Positions 42,620-50,211 of a stretch of DNA of 64,000 nucleotides are shown one piece after another. The notes below the pieces were generated by a model that made no database searches, was not told the DNA's origin, and worked only from the letters and a program-made list of their open reading frames with translations. A program made the position numbers and the translations under genes. This stretch comes from Streptomyces camelliae (GTDB lineage: Bacteria > Actinomycetota > Actinomycetes > Streptomycetales > Streptomycetaceae): the NCBI RefSeq assembly GCF_027625935.1, contig NZ_CP115300.1, positions 4,464,001-4,528,000 of the forward strand, given 5' to 3'. Position 1 is the stretch's first letter, and each line of letters starts with the position of its first letter.

Positions 42620-44383
42620 TTACTTCGGCTGCGGCTTCCTGATGTTCAGGTGCAGCTCGCGCAGGCGGAGCTCGTCCAGCTCGGTCGGGGCGCCCATCAT
42701 CAGGTCCTGGGCGTTGCCGTTGAGCGGGAACGAGATCGTCTCGCGGATGTTGGGCTCGTCCGCGAGGAGCATGACGATGCGGTCCACACCGGGCGCGATA
42801 CCGCCGTGCGGCGGGGCACCGAAGCGGAACGCGCGCAGCATGCCCGCGAACTTCTCCTCGACGGTCTCACGGTCGTAACCGGCGATCTCGAAGGCCTTGA
42901 GCATGATGTCCGGCTCGTGGTTCCGGATCGCGCCGGAGGACAGCTCGACGCCGTTGCAGACGATGTCGTACTGCCAGCCCAGGATGTCCAGCGGGTCCTG
43001 GGTCTGCAGGGCCTCCAGACCGCCCTGCGGCATGGAGAAGGGGTTGTGCGAGAAGTCGATCGCGCCGGTCTCCTCGTCCTTCTCGTACATCGGGAAGTCG
43101 ACGATCCAGCAGAACCGGAAGACGCCCTCCTCGAAGTGCCCGGCACGCTTGGCGGCCTCGACCCGCACCGCGCCCATGATCTTCGAGACTTCGTCGAACT
43201 CGCCCGCGCCGAAGAACACCGCGTGGCCGGGGGCCAGGGAGAGGCGCTTGGTCAGCTCGGCGACGTTCTCCTCGGTGAGGAACTTCGCGATCGGGCCGGT
43301 CAGCGCGCCGTCCTCGCCGACGCGGACCCAGGCCAGGCCCCTGGCGCCGAGCGAGATCGCGAACTCGCCGAGCTGGTCGAAGAACTTGCGCGGCTGGTCC
43401 TGGACCGCCGGCACCGCCAGCGCGCGCACGTGCTTGCCGGCGAACGCCTTGAACTCCGAGCCCTCGAAGACATCGGTGATGTCCACCAGCTCCAGCTTGG
43501 CGCGCAGGTCCGGCTTGTCGGAGCCGTACTTCAGCATCGCCTCGCGGAACGGGATGCGCGGGAAGGGGGAGGTGACGTGGCGGCCGTTGCCGAACTCCTC
43601 GAAGAGCTCGGTCATGAGCTTCTCGATCGGCTGGAAGACGTCCTCCTGCTCGACGAAGCTCATCTCGACGTCGAGCTGGTAGAACTCGCCCGGCGAGCGG
43701 TCGGCGCGGGCGTCCTCGTCACGGAAGCAGGGCGCGATCTGGAAGTAGCGGTCGAAGCCGGAGATCATCAGCAGCTGCTTGAACTGCTGCGGGGCCTGCG
43801 GCAGGGCGTAGAACTTGCCGGGGTGCACGCGGGAGGGGACCACGTAGTCACGGGCGCCCTCGGGGGAGGTGGCGGACAGGATCGGCGTCGCCATCTCGTT
43901 GAAGCCCATCGCCGCCATCTTCTGCCGCATCGCGGAGATCACGGCCGTACGCAGCATGACGTTGCGGTGCATGCGCTCCCGGCGCAGGTCCAGGAAGCGG
44001 TACTCCAGGCGCCGCTCCTCGTTGACCCCGTCCTCGGCGTTGATCGTGAAGGGCAGCGGGGCGGCCGCGCCGAGCAGCTCGACCTCGGCCACCTCGACCT
44101 CGATCTCACCGGTGGGCAGGTCCGGGTTCACGTTCTCGGTTCCACGTGAAACAACGCGGCCGTCGACGCGGACCGTGGACTCCTTGGAGATCTTGTCCAG
44201 GGCCTCGTACGCAGGCGTGCCCGGACGGGCGACCAGCTGCGTGATGCCGTAGTGGTCGCGCAGATCGATGAAGAGGATGCCGCCCAGGTCGCGCCGATTG
44301 TGCAGCCAGCCACTCAGCCGGACGTCGGTGCCGACGTCAGAAGCGCGGAGCTGGCCGCAGGTGTGGGACCTGTACCGATGCAT
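42620..44383 (-). CDS. aspS: Aspartyl-tRNA synthetase
   Basis: A 587-residue class II synthetase of bacterial length. An OB-fold anticodon-binding domain (about 1-110; L-S-G-W-L-H-N-R-R-D-L-G-G) precedes the catalytic core with Q-A-P-Q-Q-F-K-Q-L-L, C-F-R-D-E-D-A-R-A-D-R, and motif 3 G-V-D-R-I-V-M-L-L. The bacterial GAD insertion (about 285-420) is present. It charges tRNA-Asp; whether it also charges tRNA-Asn depends on the rest of the genome. A 13/14 parS match lies in the coding region at 44139-44152. Divergent from a SpoIIE phosphatase. Confidence 0.96.
   Translation of the reverse strand: MHRYRSHTCGQLRASDVGTDVRLSGWLHNRRDLGGILFIDLRDHYGITQLVARPGTPAYEALDKISKESTVRVDGRVVSRGTENVNPDLPTGEIEVEVAEVELLGAAAPLPFTINAEDGVNEERRLEYRFLDLRRERMHRNVMLRTAVISAMRQKMAAMGFNEMATPILSATSPEGARDYVVPSRVHPGKFYALPQAPQQFKQLLMISGFDRYFQIAPCFRDEDARADRSPGEFYQLDVEMSFVEQEDVFQPIEKLMTELFEEFGNGRHVTSPFPRIPFREAMLKYGSDKPDLRAKLELVDITDVFEGSEFKAFAGKHVRALAVPAVQDQPRKFFDQLGEFAISLGARGLAWVRVGEDGALTGPIAKFLTEENVAELTKRLSLAPGHAVFFGAGEFDEVSKIMGAVRVEAAKRAGHFEEGVFRFCWIVDFPMYEKDEETGAIDFSHNPFSMPQGGLEALQTQDPLDILGWQYDIVCNGVELSSGAIRNHEPDIMLKAFEIAGYDRETVEEKFAGMLRAFRFGAPPHGGIAPGVDRIVMLLADEPNIRETISFPLNGNAQDLMMGAPTELDELRLRELHLNIRKPQPK
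44139..44152. other. parS: parS-like ParB binding site inside aspS
   Basis: GTTCCACGTGAAAC differs at one base from the Streptomyces parS palindrome GTTTCACGTGAAAC. In Streptomyces these sites cluster within a few hundred kb of oriC, often inside genes. I saw no second copy in the window. Confidence 0.7.
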
Positions 44384-44583
44384 CGTCGTTCATCCAGTCT
44401 TTGCGAATCGGGTGTCGCCCGGCGGATAGGGCCTAGGCCATCCCAAGGGTACCGGGCACCCCAAGATCGGCTCCCCACCCTTTTTGCCTGCCCCGCGCTG
44501 GAGGATCCTCCGACTCTCCGGAGGGCAGGATCCTCACGTTTCTACGGTGGCAGCCCTCGATGAGATCTTCCTAAAGTGGGGCA

Positions 44584-46803
44584 ATGCGTACAAGCGAGCC
44601 GCTTCCGGCCATCGGGGACGTCCTCGCCGCCCTCGCGACCGGGCTGTGGCACTGGGACACGGCCGCCGGCCTGGTCACCGTCGACGCGGAGGCGGCGCGG
44701 CTCCTCGGCCTGCCCGCGGAGCCGGTCACGCTCACCGAGGTCGAGGCCCGGGCCCGGCTGCACCCCGTCGACTGGAACGAGATCACCGGGGTGATCCCGC
44801 TGGCGGTGGACAAGGGCACGCTCGCCGAGGTGCGCATCCGGATCATGGACGAGCAGGGCAACGTCCTGCGGGTCGTCCGCAGCCGGTCGAAGCCGTCGTA
44901 CGACCCCGAGCGGCAGGCGTACGAGCTGATCGGCACCCTCCAGGAGGTCACCGAGCCGACCCCGGGCACGCCGGCCGGACGCAGCGCGGTCACCGGGGAC
45001 TGGCGCCGCTCGCGCGAGGCGTTCCTGCTGGACGCGGGCCGGGCGCTGGCGGAGGCCCGGTCCACGGCGGAGGTGCTGCGAGTGGCGTACGGCCTGTCGA
45101 TGCCGGGCTTCTCGCCGGACGGGCTCGTGGTGTTCGGCGCCGAGGGCGACCGGCTGACGATCATCGGCCAGCACGGGCACGAACCCGGCGACATGAACCC
45201 CTTCTCGAACATGCCGCTGACCACCGACTACCCGGCCGCCGAGGTCGCCCGCACCGGACGCGCCGTCTACCTCTCCTCGCCGGAGGAGTACAAGGAGCGC
45301 TACCCGGTCACCTGGCCGCTGGCCCGGCCCTTCGGCCGACGGTCCTGGGCCTTCCTGCCGCTGACGGTCGCCGGGCGCACGATGGGCGCCTGGATGGCCG
45401 CCTTCGCCTACCCGGTGGCGTTCACGCCCGACGAGCGCGCGGTCCTCACCACGGTCGCCCGGATGCTCGCCCAGGCCCTGACCCGGGCCGTCGCCGCCGA
45501 GTCCGAGCGGGAGCTGACGGAGGGCCTCCAGCGCTCCATGCTGCCCTCGCTCGGCCCCGACATCCCGGGCATGCGGATGGCCGCCCGGTACATCCCGACC
45601 GGCGGCGGACTCCAGGTCGGCGGCGACTGGTACGACATGATCGCACTGCCCTCCGGCCGCTTCGCGCTGGTCGTCGGGGACGTCCAGGGCCATGACGTAC
45701 GCGCGGCGGGCCTCATGGGCCAGCTGCGCATCGCCCTGCGCGCCTATGCCTCCGAGGGCCACCGCCCGGACGCCGTGCTCGCCCGGGCCTCCCGTTTCCT
45801 GCACGGCATCACGCACGACGTCCGGAACGGCGAGACGGCCGACGGGCCGGCGGACGAGCCGTCCGACCTGCGCTTCGCGACCTGCGTGTACGCGGAGGTC
45901 GACCCCGCGACCGGGATGCTGGAGATCGCCCGCGCCGGGCACCCGGACCCGGCGATCCGGATGGCCGACGGCACGGTGATGATGCGGCCGACGGCGGGCG
46001 GGCTGCCGCTGGGCATCGACCCGGACGCCGACTATCCGACGACCCGGTTCGCCCTCGGGCCCGGCGAGACGATGACCCTGTGCACCGACGGGCTGATCGA
46101 GACCGGCGGGCACGACATGGAGAGCGGCTGGGGGCGGCTGCGGGCGATCCTGGAGGAGCACGAGGACGATCCCGACCTGGAGTCGCTGGCCGACGCACTG
46201 GTGCAGGGCGTGCACGGACCGTCCTCGCACCACACCACCGGCCCGCTGGCCGACCGCCGCGAGGACGACATCGCGCTGGTGCTGCTGAGCCGGCCGCTGG
46301 ACGGCACGGTACGGCCGGCGGTCCGGCGCACACTGCTGTCGGTGGCCCAGGACGAGCCGGACCGGATCTCCGAGGCCCGCCAGCACCTGCGCGAGCTGCT
46401 GCACGACTGGGTCTCGCCGGAGCAGACCGACGCGGCGGTGCTGCTGGTCTCGGAGATGGTCACCAACGTCCTCGTCCACACCGACGCCGACGCGCTGCTG
46501 CTGGCCGAGGCCATCGGCGAGCTGGGTACGCGCCGGCTCCGGGTCGAGGTCACCGACGCGGGCGACGACCTCCCGCACCGGCGACGGCCCGGCGAGCTGG
46601 CCTCCTCCGGGCGCGGTCTGATGCTGATCGAGCTGCTCGCCGACGCCTGGGGAGTGGACCCGCGGGGCGAGGGCAAGAGCATCTGGTTCGAGCTCTACGA
46701 GTCGGGGGACGCGTCGGAGGCCGAGTCGGGGGACGGGTTTGAGGCCGAGTCGGGGGACGGGTTTGAGGCCGAGTCGGGGGACGCGTCGGCGGGGGCCGCG
46801 TAA
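44584..46803 (+). CDS. PAS-GAF-PP2C-HATPase (SpoIIE-type) phosphatase/anti-sigma regulator
   Basis: A 739-residue soluble regulator. A PAS-like domain (about 12-125) is followed by a GAF domain (about 150-300). The PP2C/SpoIIE phosphatase (about 320-575) has G-G-D-W-Y-D, V-G-D-V-Q-G-H-D and L-C-T-D-G-L-I-E. The C-terminal HATPase_c anti-sigma-like kinase domain (about 600-705) has V-S-E-M-V-T-N-V-L-V-H-T and G-R-G-L-M-L-I-E. Both arms of a partner switch are thus in one protein. The last 35 residues are 8-residue repeats (E-S-G-D-G-F-E-A) and overlap the convergent permease gene by 109 bp. GTGGGGC precedes the ATG. Confidence 0.92.
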   Translation: MRTSEPLPAIGDVLAALATGLWHWDTAAGLVTVDAEAARLLGLPAEPVTLTEVEARARLHPVDWNEITGVIPLAVDKGTLAEVRIRIMDEQGNVLRVVRSRSKPSYDPERQAYELIGTLQEVTEPTPGTPAGRSAVTGDWRRSREAFLLDAGRALAEARSTAEVLRVAYGLSMPGFSPDGLVVFGAEGDRLTIIGQHGHEPGDMNPFSNMPLTTDYPAAEVARTGRAVYLSSPEEYKERYPVTWPLARPFGRRSWAFLPLTVAGRTMGAWMAAFAYPVAFTPDERAVLTTVARMLAQALTRAVAAESERELTEGLQRSMLPSLGPDIPGMRMAARYIPTGGGLQVGGDWYDMIALPSGRFALVVGDVQGHDVRAAGLMGQLRIALRAYASEGHRPDAVLARASRFLHGITHDVRNGETADGPADEPSDLRFATCVYAEVDPATGMLEIARAGHPDPAIRMADGTVMMRPTAGGLPLGIDPDADYPTTRFALGPGETMTLCTDGLIETGGHDMESGWGRLRAILEEHEDDPDLESLADALVQGVHGPSSHHTTGPLADRREDDIALVLLSRPLDGTVRPAVRRTLLSVAQDEPDRISEARQHLRELLHDWVSPEQTDAAVLLVSEMVTNVLVHTDADALLLAEAIGELGTRRLRVEVTDAGDDLPHRRRPGELASSGRGLMLIELLADAWGVDPRGEGKSIWFELYESGDASEAESGDGFEAESGDGFEAESGDASAGAA

Positions 46804-47819
46804 CGGGCCCGTACCTCCTGTACGACCCCGAAGGCGGCGGCCGTCAGCGGTACGGCGAGCAGCATGCCGAGGATCCCGGCGACGGACGCCCCGGCGGTGA
46901 TGGCGAGCATGACGACCGCCGGATGCATCTGCACGGTGCGGCTCTGGATGACCGGCTGGAGCACATGCCCCTCCAGCACCTGCACGGCGAGCACGACACC
47001 GAGCGCCCACAGCGCGATGACGAAGCCACGGTCGGCGAGGGCGACCAGGACGGCCACCGCGCCGGAGATGAAAGCGCCGAGATAGGGGATGTAGGCGCCG
47101 ACGAAGACCAGCGAGCCGAGCCCGATCGCGCCGGGCACTCGGAGGATCAGCAGCCCGATGGTGATGCAGAGGGCGTCGATGAGCGCGATGAGCGTGGTGC
47201 CCCGCATGAACCCCTCCACCGCCTCGAAGGCCCGCCGGCAGACGGCCTCCAGGGTGTCGGCGGTGTCGCCGGGCGCGACGGCGCGCAGCATCTCGACGGC
47301 TCGGTGGGAGTCGCGCAGAAAGAAGAAGACGAGCAGCAGGGCCAGTACGGCCATGGCGACGCTCTCGGCGGCGACGCTGACCCCGCTGATCACATTGGAC
47401 ACGGCCGTCCCGCCGAACTTGCCCAGCAGCTGACGGGAGTTGGCGGCGAGATTGTCGAGCCCGGTCCCGGCGGCCCCGAAGTGCCGGGAGACCCCCTTGG
47501 CGGCATCGCGCAGCGAGGCGATGATCTGGTCGCCGGTGTCGATGAGCGCGGCGACGACGATGTAGACGGCACCGCCGACGACGGCCACGACGGCGACGCA
47601 GGTCAGCCCGGCCGCGATCGACGGCTGCACCCCCGCCCGCACCAGCTGCCGGTACAACGGCCCGAGCAACGCGGTCCCGAGCAGCGCGAGCAGCACCGGC
47701 GTGACGGCCGTACGGAACTCCCCGCACAACCGCACCCCCACCCACCCCACCCCGGCGACGAGCAACAGCACGACACACCAGGCGCCGAGCCGGCGAACGG
47801 GGTCGGGGAGCAGCTGCAC
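46695..47819 (-). CDS. AI-2E family (PF01594) transporter-like membrane protein
   Basis: A 374-residue membrane protein with about seven to eight helices. Family features include L-L-A-L-L-G-T-A-L-L-G-P-L, a long cytoplasmic loop (about 85-150), and G-A-Y-I-P-Y-L-G-A-F-I-S-G. Members export diverse small molecules or ions (for example TqsA or Na+/H+ antiporters); the substrate here is open. GTG at 47819 is the likely start without a clear ribosome site. The C-terminus ends in S-P-D-S-A-S-N-P repeats read from the opposite strand of the phosphatase gene end. Confidence 0.87.
   Translation of the reverse strand: MQLLPDPVRRLGAWCVVLLLVAGVGWVGVRLCGEFRTAVTPVLLALLGTALLGPLYRQLVRAGVQPSIAAGLTCVAVVAVVGGAVYIVVAALIDTGDQIIASLRDAAKGVSRHFGAAGTGLDNLAANSRQLLGKFGGTAVSNVISGVSVAAESVAMAVLALLLVFFFLRDSHRAVEMLRAVAPGDTADTLEAVCRRAFEAVEGFMRGTTLIALIDALCITIGLLILRVPGAIGLGSLVFVGAYIPYLGAFISGAVAVLVALADRGFVIALWALGVVLAVQVLEGHVLQPVIQSRTVQMHPAVVMLAITAGASVAGILGMLLAVPLTAAAFGVVQEVRARYAAPADASPDSASNPSPDSASNPSPDSASDASPDS
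46699..46794. repeat. Four 24-bp tandem repeats shared by two convergent C-termini
   Basis: Units start at 46699, 46723, 46747 and 46771, each opening GAGTCGGGGGAC; units 2 and 3 are identical. The plus strand reads E-S-G-D-(G/A)-(F/S)-E-A and the minus strand S-P-D-S-A-S-(N/D)-P. Because 24 is a multiple of 3, copy-number changes keep both frames. Confidence 0.93.
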
Positions 47820-47913
47820 GGGTCCAGCGGATCACGCCCGCCGACGGGTGTCCCGCCGTGCGGGGCCGGGTGGGTGAGGCCCGCCCGGCCCCCACCCGGC
47901 CCCGTCGTCGCCG

Positions 47914-48891
47914 TCAGCCCTGCGGACCGCTCTCGGTCATGCCGTGCACCGCGGGAACGGTGCCCAGCCTGCCCTTCTGGAAGTCCTCGAAGGCCTGCTG
48001 GAGTTCCTCGCGGGTGTTCATGACGAACGGGCCGTAGTGGGCCATGGGCTCACGGATCGGCTGTCCGCCGAGGAGGACGACCTCCAGGTCCGGGGTGTGG
48101 CTGTCCTGCCGCTCGTCCGCGCGGACGGTCAGCGAGGACCCGGCGCCGAACACCGCGGTCTGGCCGAGGTGCACCGGCCGACGGTCCGTACCGACACTGC
48201 CGCGGCCCGCGAGGACGTAGGCCAGGCCGTTGAAGTCCTCCCGCCAGGGCAGGGTGATCTCCGCGCCCGGGGCGAGGGTCGCGTGGATCATCGTGATCGG
48301 CGTGTGCGTGATGCCGGGACCCTGGTGGCCGTCCAGCTCACCCGCGATGACCCGCAGCAGCGCGCCGCCGTCGGGCGAGGTGAGCAGCTGCACCTGGCCA
48401 CCCCGGATGTCCTGGTACCTCGGGGCCATCATCTTGTCCTTGGCGGGCAGGTTCACCCACAGCTGGAGGCCGTGGAAGAGACCGCCGGACACGACGAGGG
48501 ACTCCGGCGGGGCCTCGATGTGCAGCAGTCCCGAGCCCGCGGTCATCCACTGGGTGTCGCCGTTGGTGATGGTGCCGCCACCGCCGTTGCTGTCCTGGTG
48601 GTCGAATATGCCGTCGATGATGTAGGTGACGGTCTCGAAGCCACGATGCGGATGCCACGGGGTGCCCTTGGGCTCGCCCGGCGCGTACTCCACCTCTCCC
48701 ATCTGATCCATCATGATGAACGGGTCGAGGTGGCGGTAGTTGATCCCGGCGAACGCCCGGCGCACCGGGAAACCCTCGCCCTCGAAGCCGCTCGGCGCGG
48801 TCGTGACGGCCAGCACGGGGCGGGCCACGGCGTCAGCCGGCGCGGTCACGCGGGGGAGCGTCAACGGGTTCTCGACGGTCACTGCAGGCAT
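47914..48891 (-). CDS. Pirin-family protein
   Basis: A 325-residue bicupin. The N-terminal pirin domain (about 40-150) has the metal motif H-P-H-R-G-F-E-T and H-I-E-A. A C-terminal pirin_C cupin (about 200-310) follows. Bacterial pirins may act as quercetinases or modulate acyl-CoA metabolism; the role here is not determined. AAGGAGG directly upstream fixes the ATG at 48891 and dismisses the longer frame. The gene contains the phiC31-type attB site at 48652-48685 and lies next to an SseB-like gene. Confidence 0.93.
   Translation of the reverse strand: MPAVTVENPLTLPRVTAPADAVARPVLAVTTAPSGFEGEGFPVRRAFAGINYRHLDPFIMMDQMGEVEYAPGEPKGTPWHPHRGFETVTYIIDGIFDHQDSNGGGGTITNGDTQWMTAGSGLLHIEAPPESLVVSGGLFHGLQLWVNLPAKDKMMAPRYQDIRGGQVQLLTSPDGGALLRVIAGELDGHQGPGITHTPITMIHATLAPGAEITLPWREDFNGLAYVLAGRGSVGTDRRPVHLGQTAVFGAGSSLTVRADERQDSHTPDLEVVLLGGQPIREPMAHYGPFVMNTREELQQAFEDFQKGRLGTVPAVHGMTESGPQG
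48652..48685. other. attB: Unoccupied phiC31-type attB site in the pirin gene
   Basis: Compared from memory with the minimal 34-bp S. coelicolor phiC31 attB, this stretch matches at 29 of 34 positions. The central CCCTTGGGC around the TT crossover is intact. The location within the pirin gene is the same. No prophage interrupts the gene. Confidence 0.75.
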
Positions 48892-48958
48892 GGTCGGTAC
48901 CTCCTTGTGGGCCCACTTTAGTTGAGCGTTGAACTTTCTGCCACCCGTAACAGAGAGA

Positions 48959-48982
48959 GCCCGGAGGGAATTCCCTCCGGGC
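48959..48982. terminator. 24-bp perfect palindrome after the SseB-like gene
   Basis: GCCCGGAGGGAATTCCCTCCGGGC is fully self-complementary; as RNA it folds with an AATT loop. It lies 26 bases after the SseB-like stop and 68 bases upstream of the pirin start, so it isolates the two transcripts. Confidence 0.82.
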
Positions 48983-49007
48983 CCGGGGTCGCGTGGAACA
49001 CGCCGGC

Positions 49008-49493
49008 TCAGCCGCCGTACATCCGGCGCATCGCGAAGTCGACCATCTGCTCGACCGCCTTCGCGTCGAACACCATCCGGTGCTCGCCCTCCATGTCCAG
49101 GACGAAGCCGTAGCCGGTCGGAAGGAGATCGATGACCTCCGCCCCCGTGATCACGAAGTACTTGGACTCCTTGCCCGCGTACCGGCGCAGCTCCTTGAGC
49201 GAGGTGAACATCGGGATCACCGGCTGCTGGGTGTTGTGCAGGGCGAGGAAGCCGGGGGTGTCGCCGCGCGGGCAGTACACCTTCGACGTGGCGAAGATCT
49301 GCTGGAAGTCCTCGGCGGACATCTGCCCGGTGGTGAAGGCGCGCACCGCGTCCGCGAGGGAGGGCGGGGACGGCTCCGGGTAGAGCGGCGGCTGCTGACC
49401 GTACCCGCCGACACCGCCCGGCATCTGCTGCTGCGGCGGGGCGTACTGCTGCTGAGCAGCGCCGCCGTCCATGGGCTGGCCGTATCCGTACAT
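49008..49493 (-). CDS. SseB-like protein with Gln/Pro-rich N-terminus
   Basis: A 161-residue cytoplasmic protein. The first 50 residues are Gly/Tyr/Gln/Pro-rich (Q-Q-Q-Y-A-P-P-Q-Q-Q). The rest (about 55-160) is an SseB N-terminal-like domain with V-Y-C-P-R-G-D-T-P-G-F and P-V-I-P-M-F-T-S-L-K-E-L. Function is unknown. The ATG at 49493 has no Shine-Dalgarno, but TACGCT ends seven bases before it, consistent with a leaderless mRNA. The longer frame to 49589 lies in the AT-rich intergenic DNA and is not used. Confidence 0.8.
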   Translation of the reverse strand: MYGYGQPMDGGAAQQQYAPPQQQMPGGVGGYGQQPPLYPEPSPPSLADAVRAFTTGQMSAEDFQQIFATSKVYCPRGDTPGFLALHNTQQPVIPMFTSLKELRRYAGKESKYFVITGAEVIDLLPTGYGFVLDMEGEHRMVFDAKAVEQMVDFAMRRMYGG

Positions 49494-49545
49494 GGGCGCA
49501 AGCGTACCGAGCGAGGGCGTCCGGATGGGTGACGGCAGATTTATA

Positions 49546-49557
49546 TAGCAATCGCTA
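49546..49557. promoter_or_regulatory. Inverted repeat in an AT-rich island upstream of the SseB-like gene
   Basis: TAGC-AATC-GCTA lies in an AT-rich stretch (about 49538-49615), quite unlike the flanking DNA. It could be the operator/promoter of the former hydrolase gene to its right or of the SseB-like gene to its left. Confidence 0.4.
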
Positions 49558-49632
49558 GGGAATCTTGCTACGGTTTCTTTAGTGACCACTACAGATTCAC
49601 TACGGAGAGCGCACTCGGGGGCACGTCATGTC

Positions 49633-50075
49633 CGGCACCGGTTCCGGTTCACCCTCTCGGGATACTCACTGGGCGGCGCGGTGGCGCTCCGGCCGGCCGC
49701 GCGGCATCCGGAGCGGGTGACCTCGCTGGTGCCGACCGCGCCCTTCGCCCGCGCGGACGCGCAGGTGCGGCTGACCGCGCGGGTGTGGCGGGAGCTTGTC
49801 GAGGCGGGCGATCCCGGCCGGCCGGGTCAGTTCCTGCTCGCGCATCGCCTGAGCCCCGCCGCGCTGGAGGCACTGGACCCGGCGGCGCTGGGGACTGCCG
49901 CGAAGGAGACCGGGGCGGGGTTGCCGGCGGGGACAGCGGAGCTGGTGGAGCCGGTGGAGCGGCTGGACGTGACCGCGGACCTCGCCCGGATCACCGCACC
50001 CATCCTGGTGGCCTCGCCGGCCGGGCCCCGGGTGCCCTGGCCGGCGGGCGGCGCTGCCGGCGAGCGGGGCCGAGT
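49633..50075 (+). pseudogene. Alpha/beta hydrolase remnant
   Basis: The frame reads a nucleophile elbow [10 protein letters not shown], then H-P-E-R-V-T-S-L-V and, later, [11 protein letters not shown]. This is the middle of an alpha/beta hydrolase. The N-terminal strands with the oxyanion HG motif and the C-terminal catalytic His region are missing, and no start codon with a ribosome site exists. The frame runs on without a stop into the acyl-CoA dehydrogenase gene, which starts independently at 50212. Confidence 0.65.
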
Positions 50076-50116
50076 AGACCCTTCTCACACTCGGAGCCAT
50101 AGGGGTTGCGTCTTAT

Positions 50117-50153
50117 TACCGACGGGTAGCATCATCGTAGCTACTTGTTGGTA
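50117..50153. promoter_or_regulatory. Two TAC-N6-GTA palindromes before the acyl-CoA dehydrogenase gene
   Basis: TACCGACGGGTA (50117-50128) and TACTTGTTGGTA (50142-50153) are spaced 25 bp apart, 60-95 bases before the ATG. TetR-family lipid regulators bind such sites, but the protein cannot be named from sequence. Confidence 0.4.
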
Positions 50154-50211
50154 CGTGAACTTAGGTTGCGAGGAGACAGTGCCTCGCCGATCCCTCTACG
50201 GAGCCGTCGCC

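Noticed and set aside
44507..44533. GGATCC-containing inverted repeats between aspS and the phosphatase gene as operator
   Set aside because: Pairing is imperfect and GC-rich; no clear relation to promoter elements, so I do not call it.
49582..50211. N-terminal hydrolase domain fused to the acyl-CoA dehydrogenase
   Set aside because: The frame is continuous, but the dehydrogenase has its own ribosome site and a normal FadE5-like N-terminus at 50212; the upstream part is a remnant.
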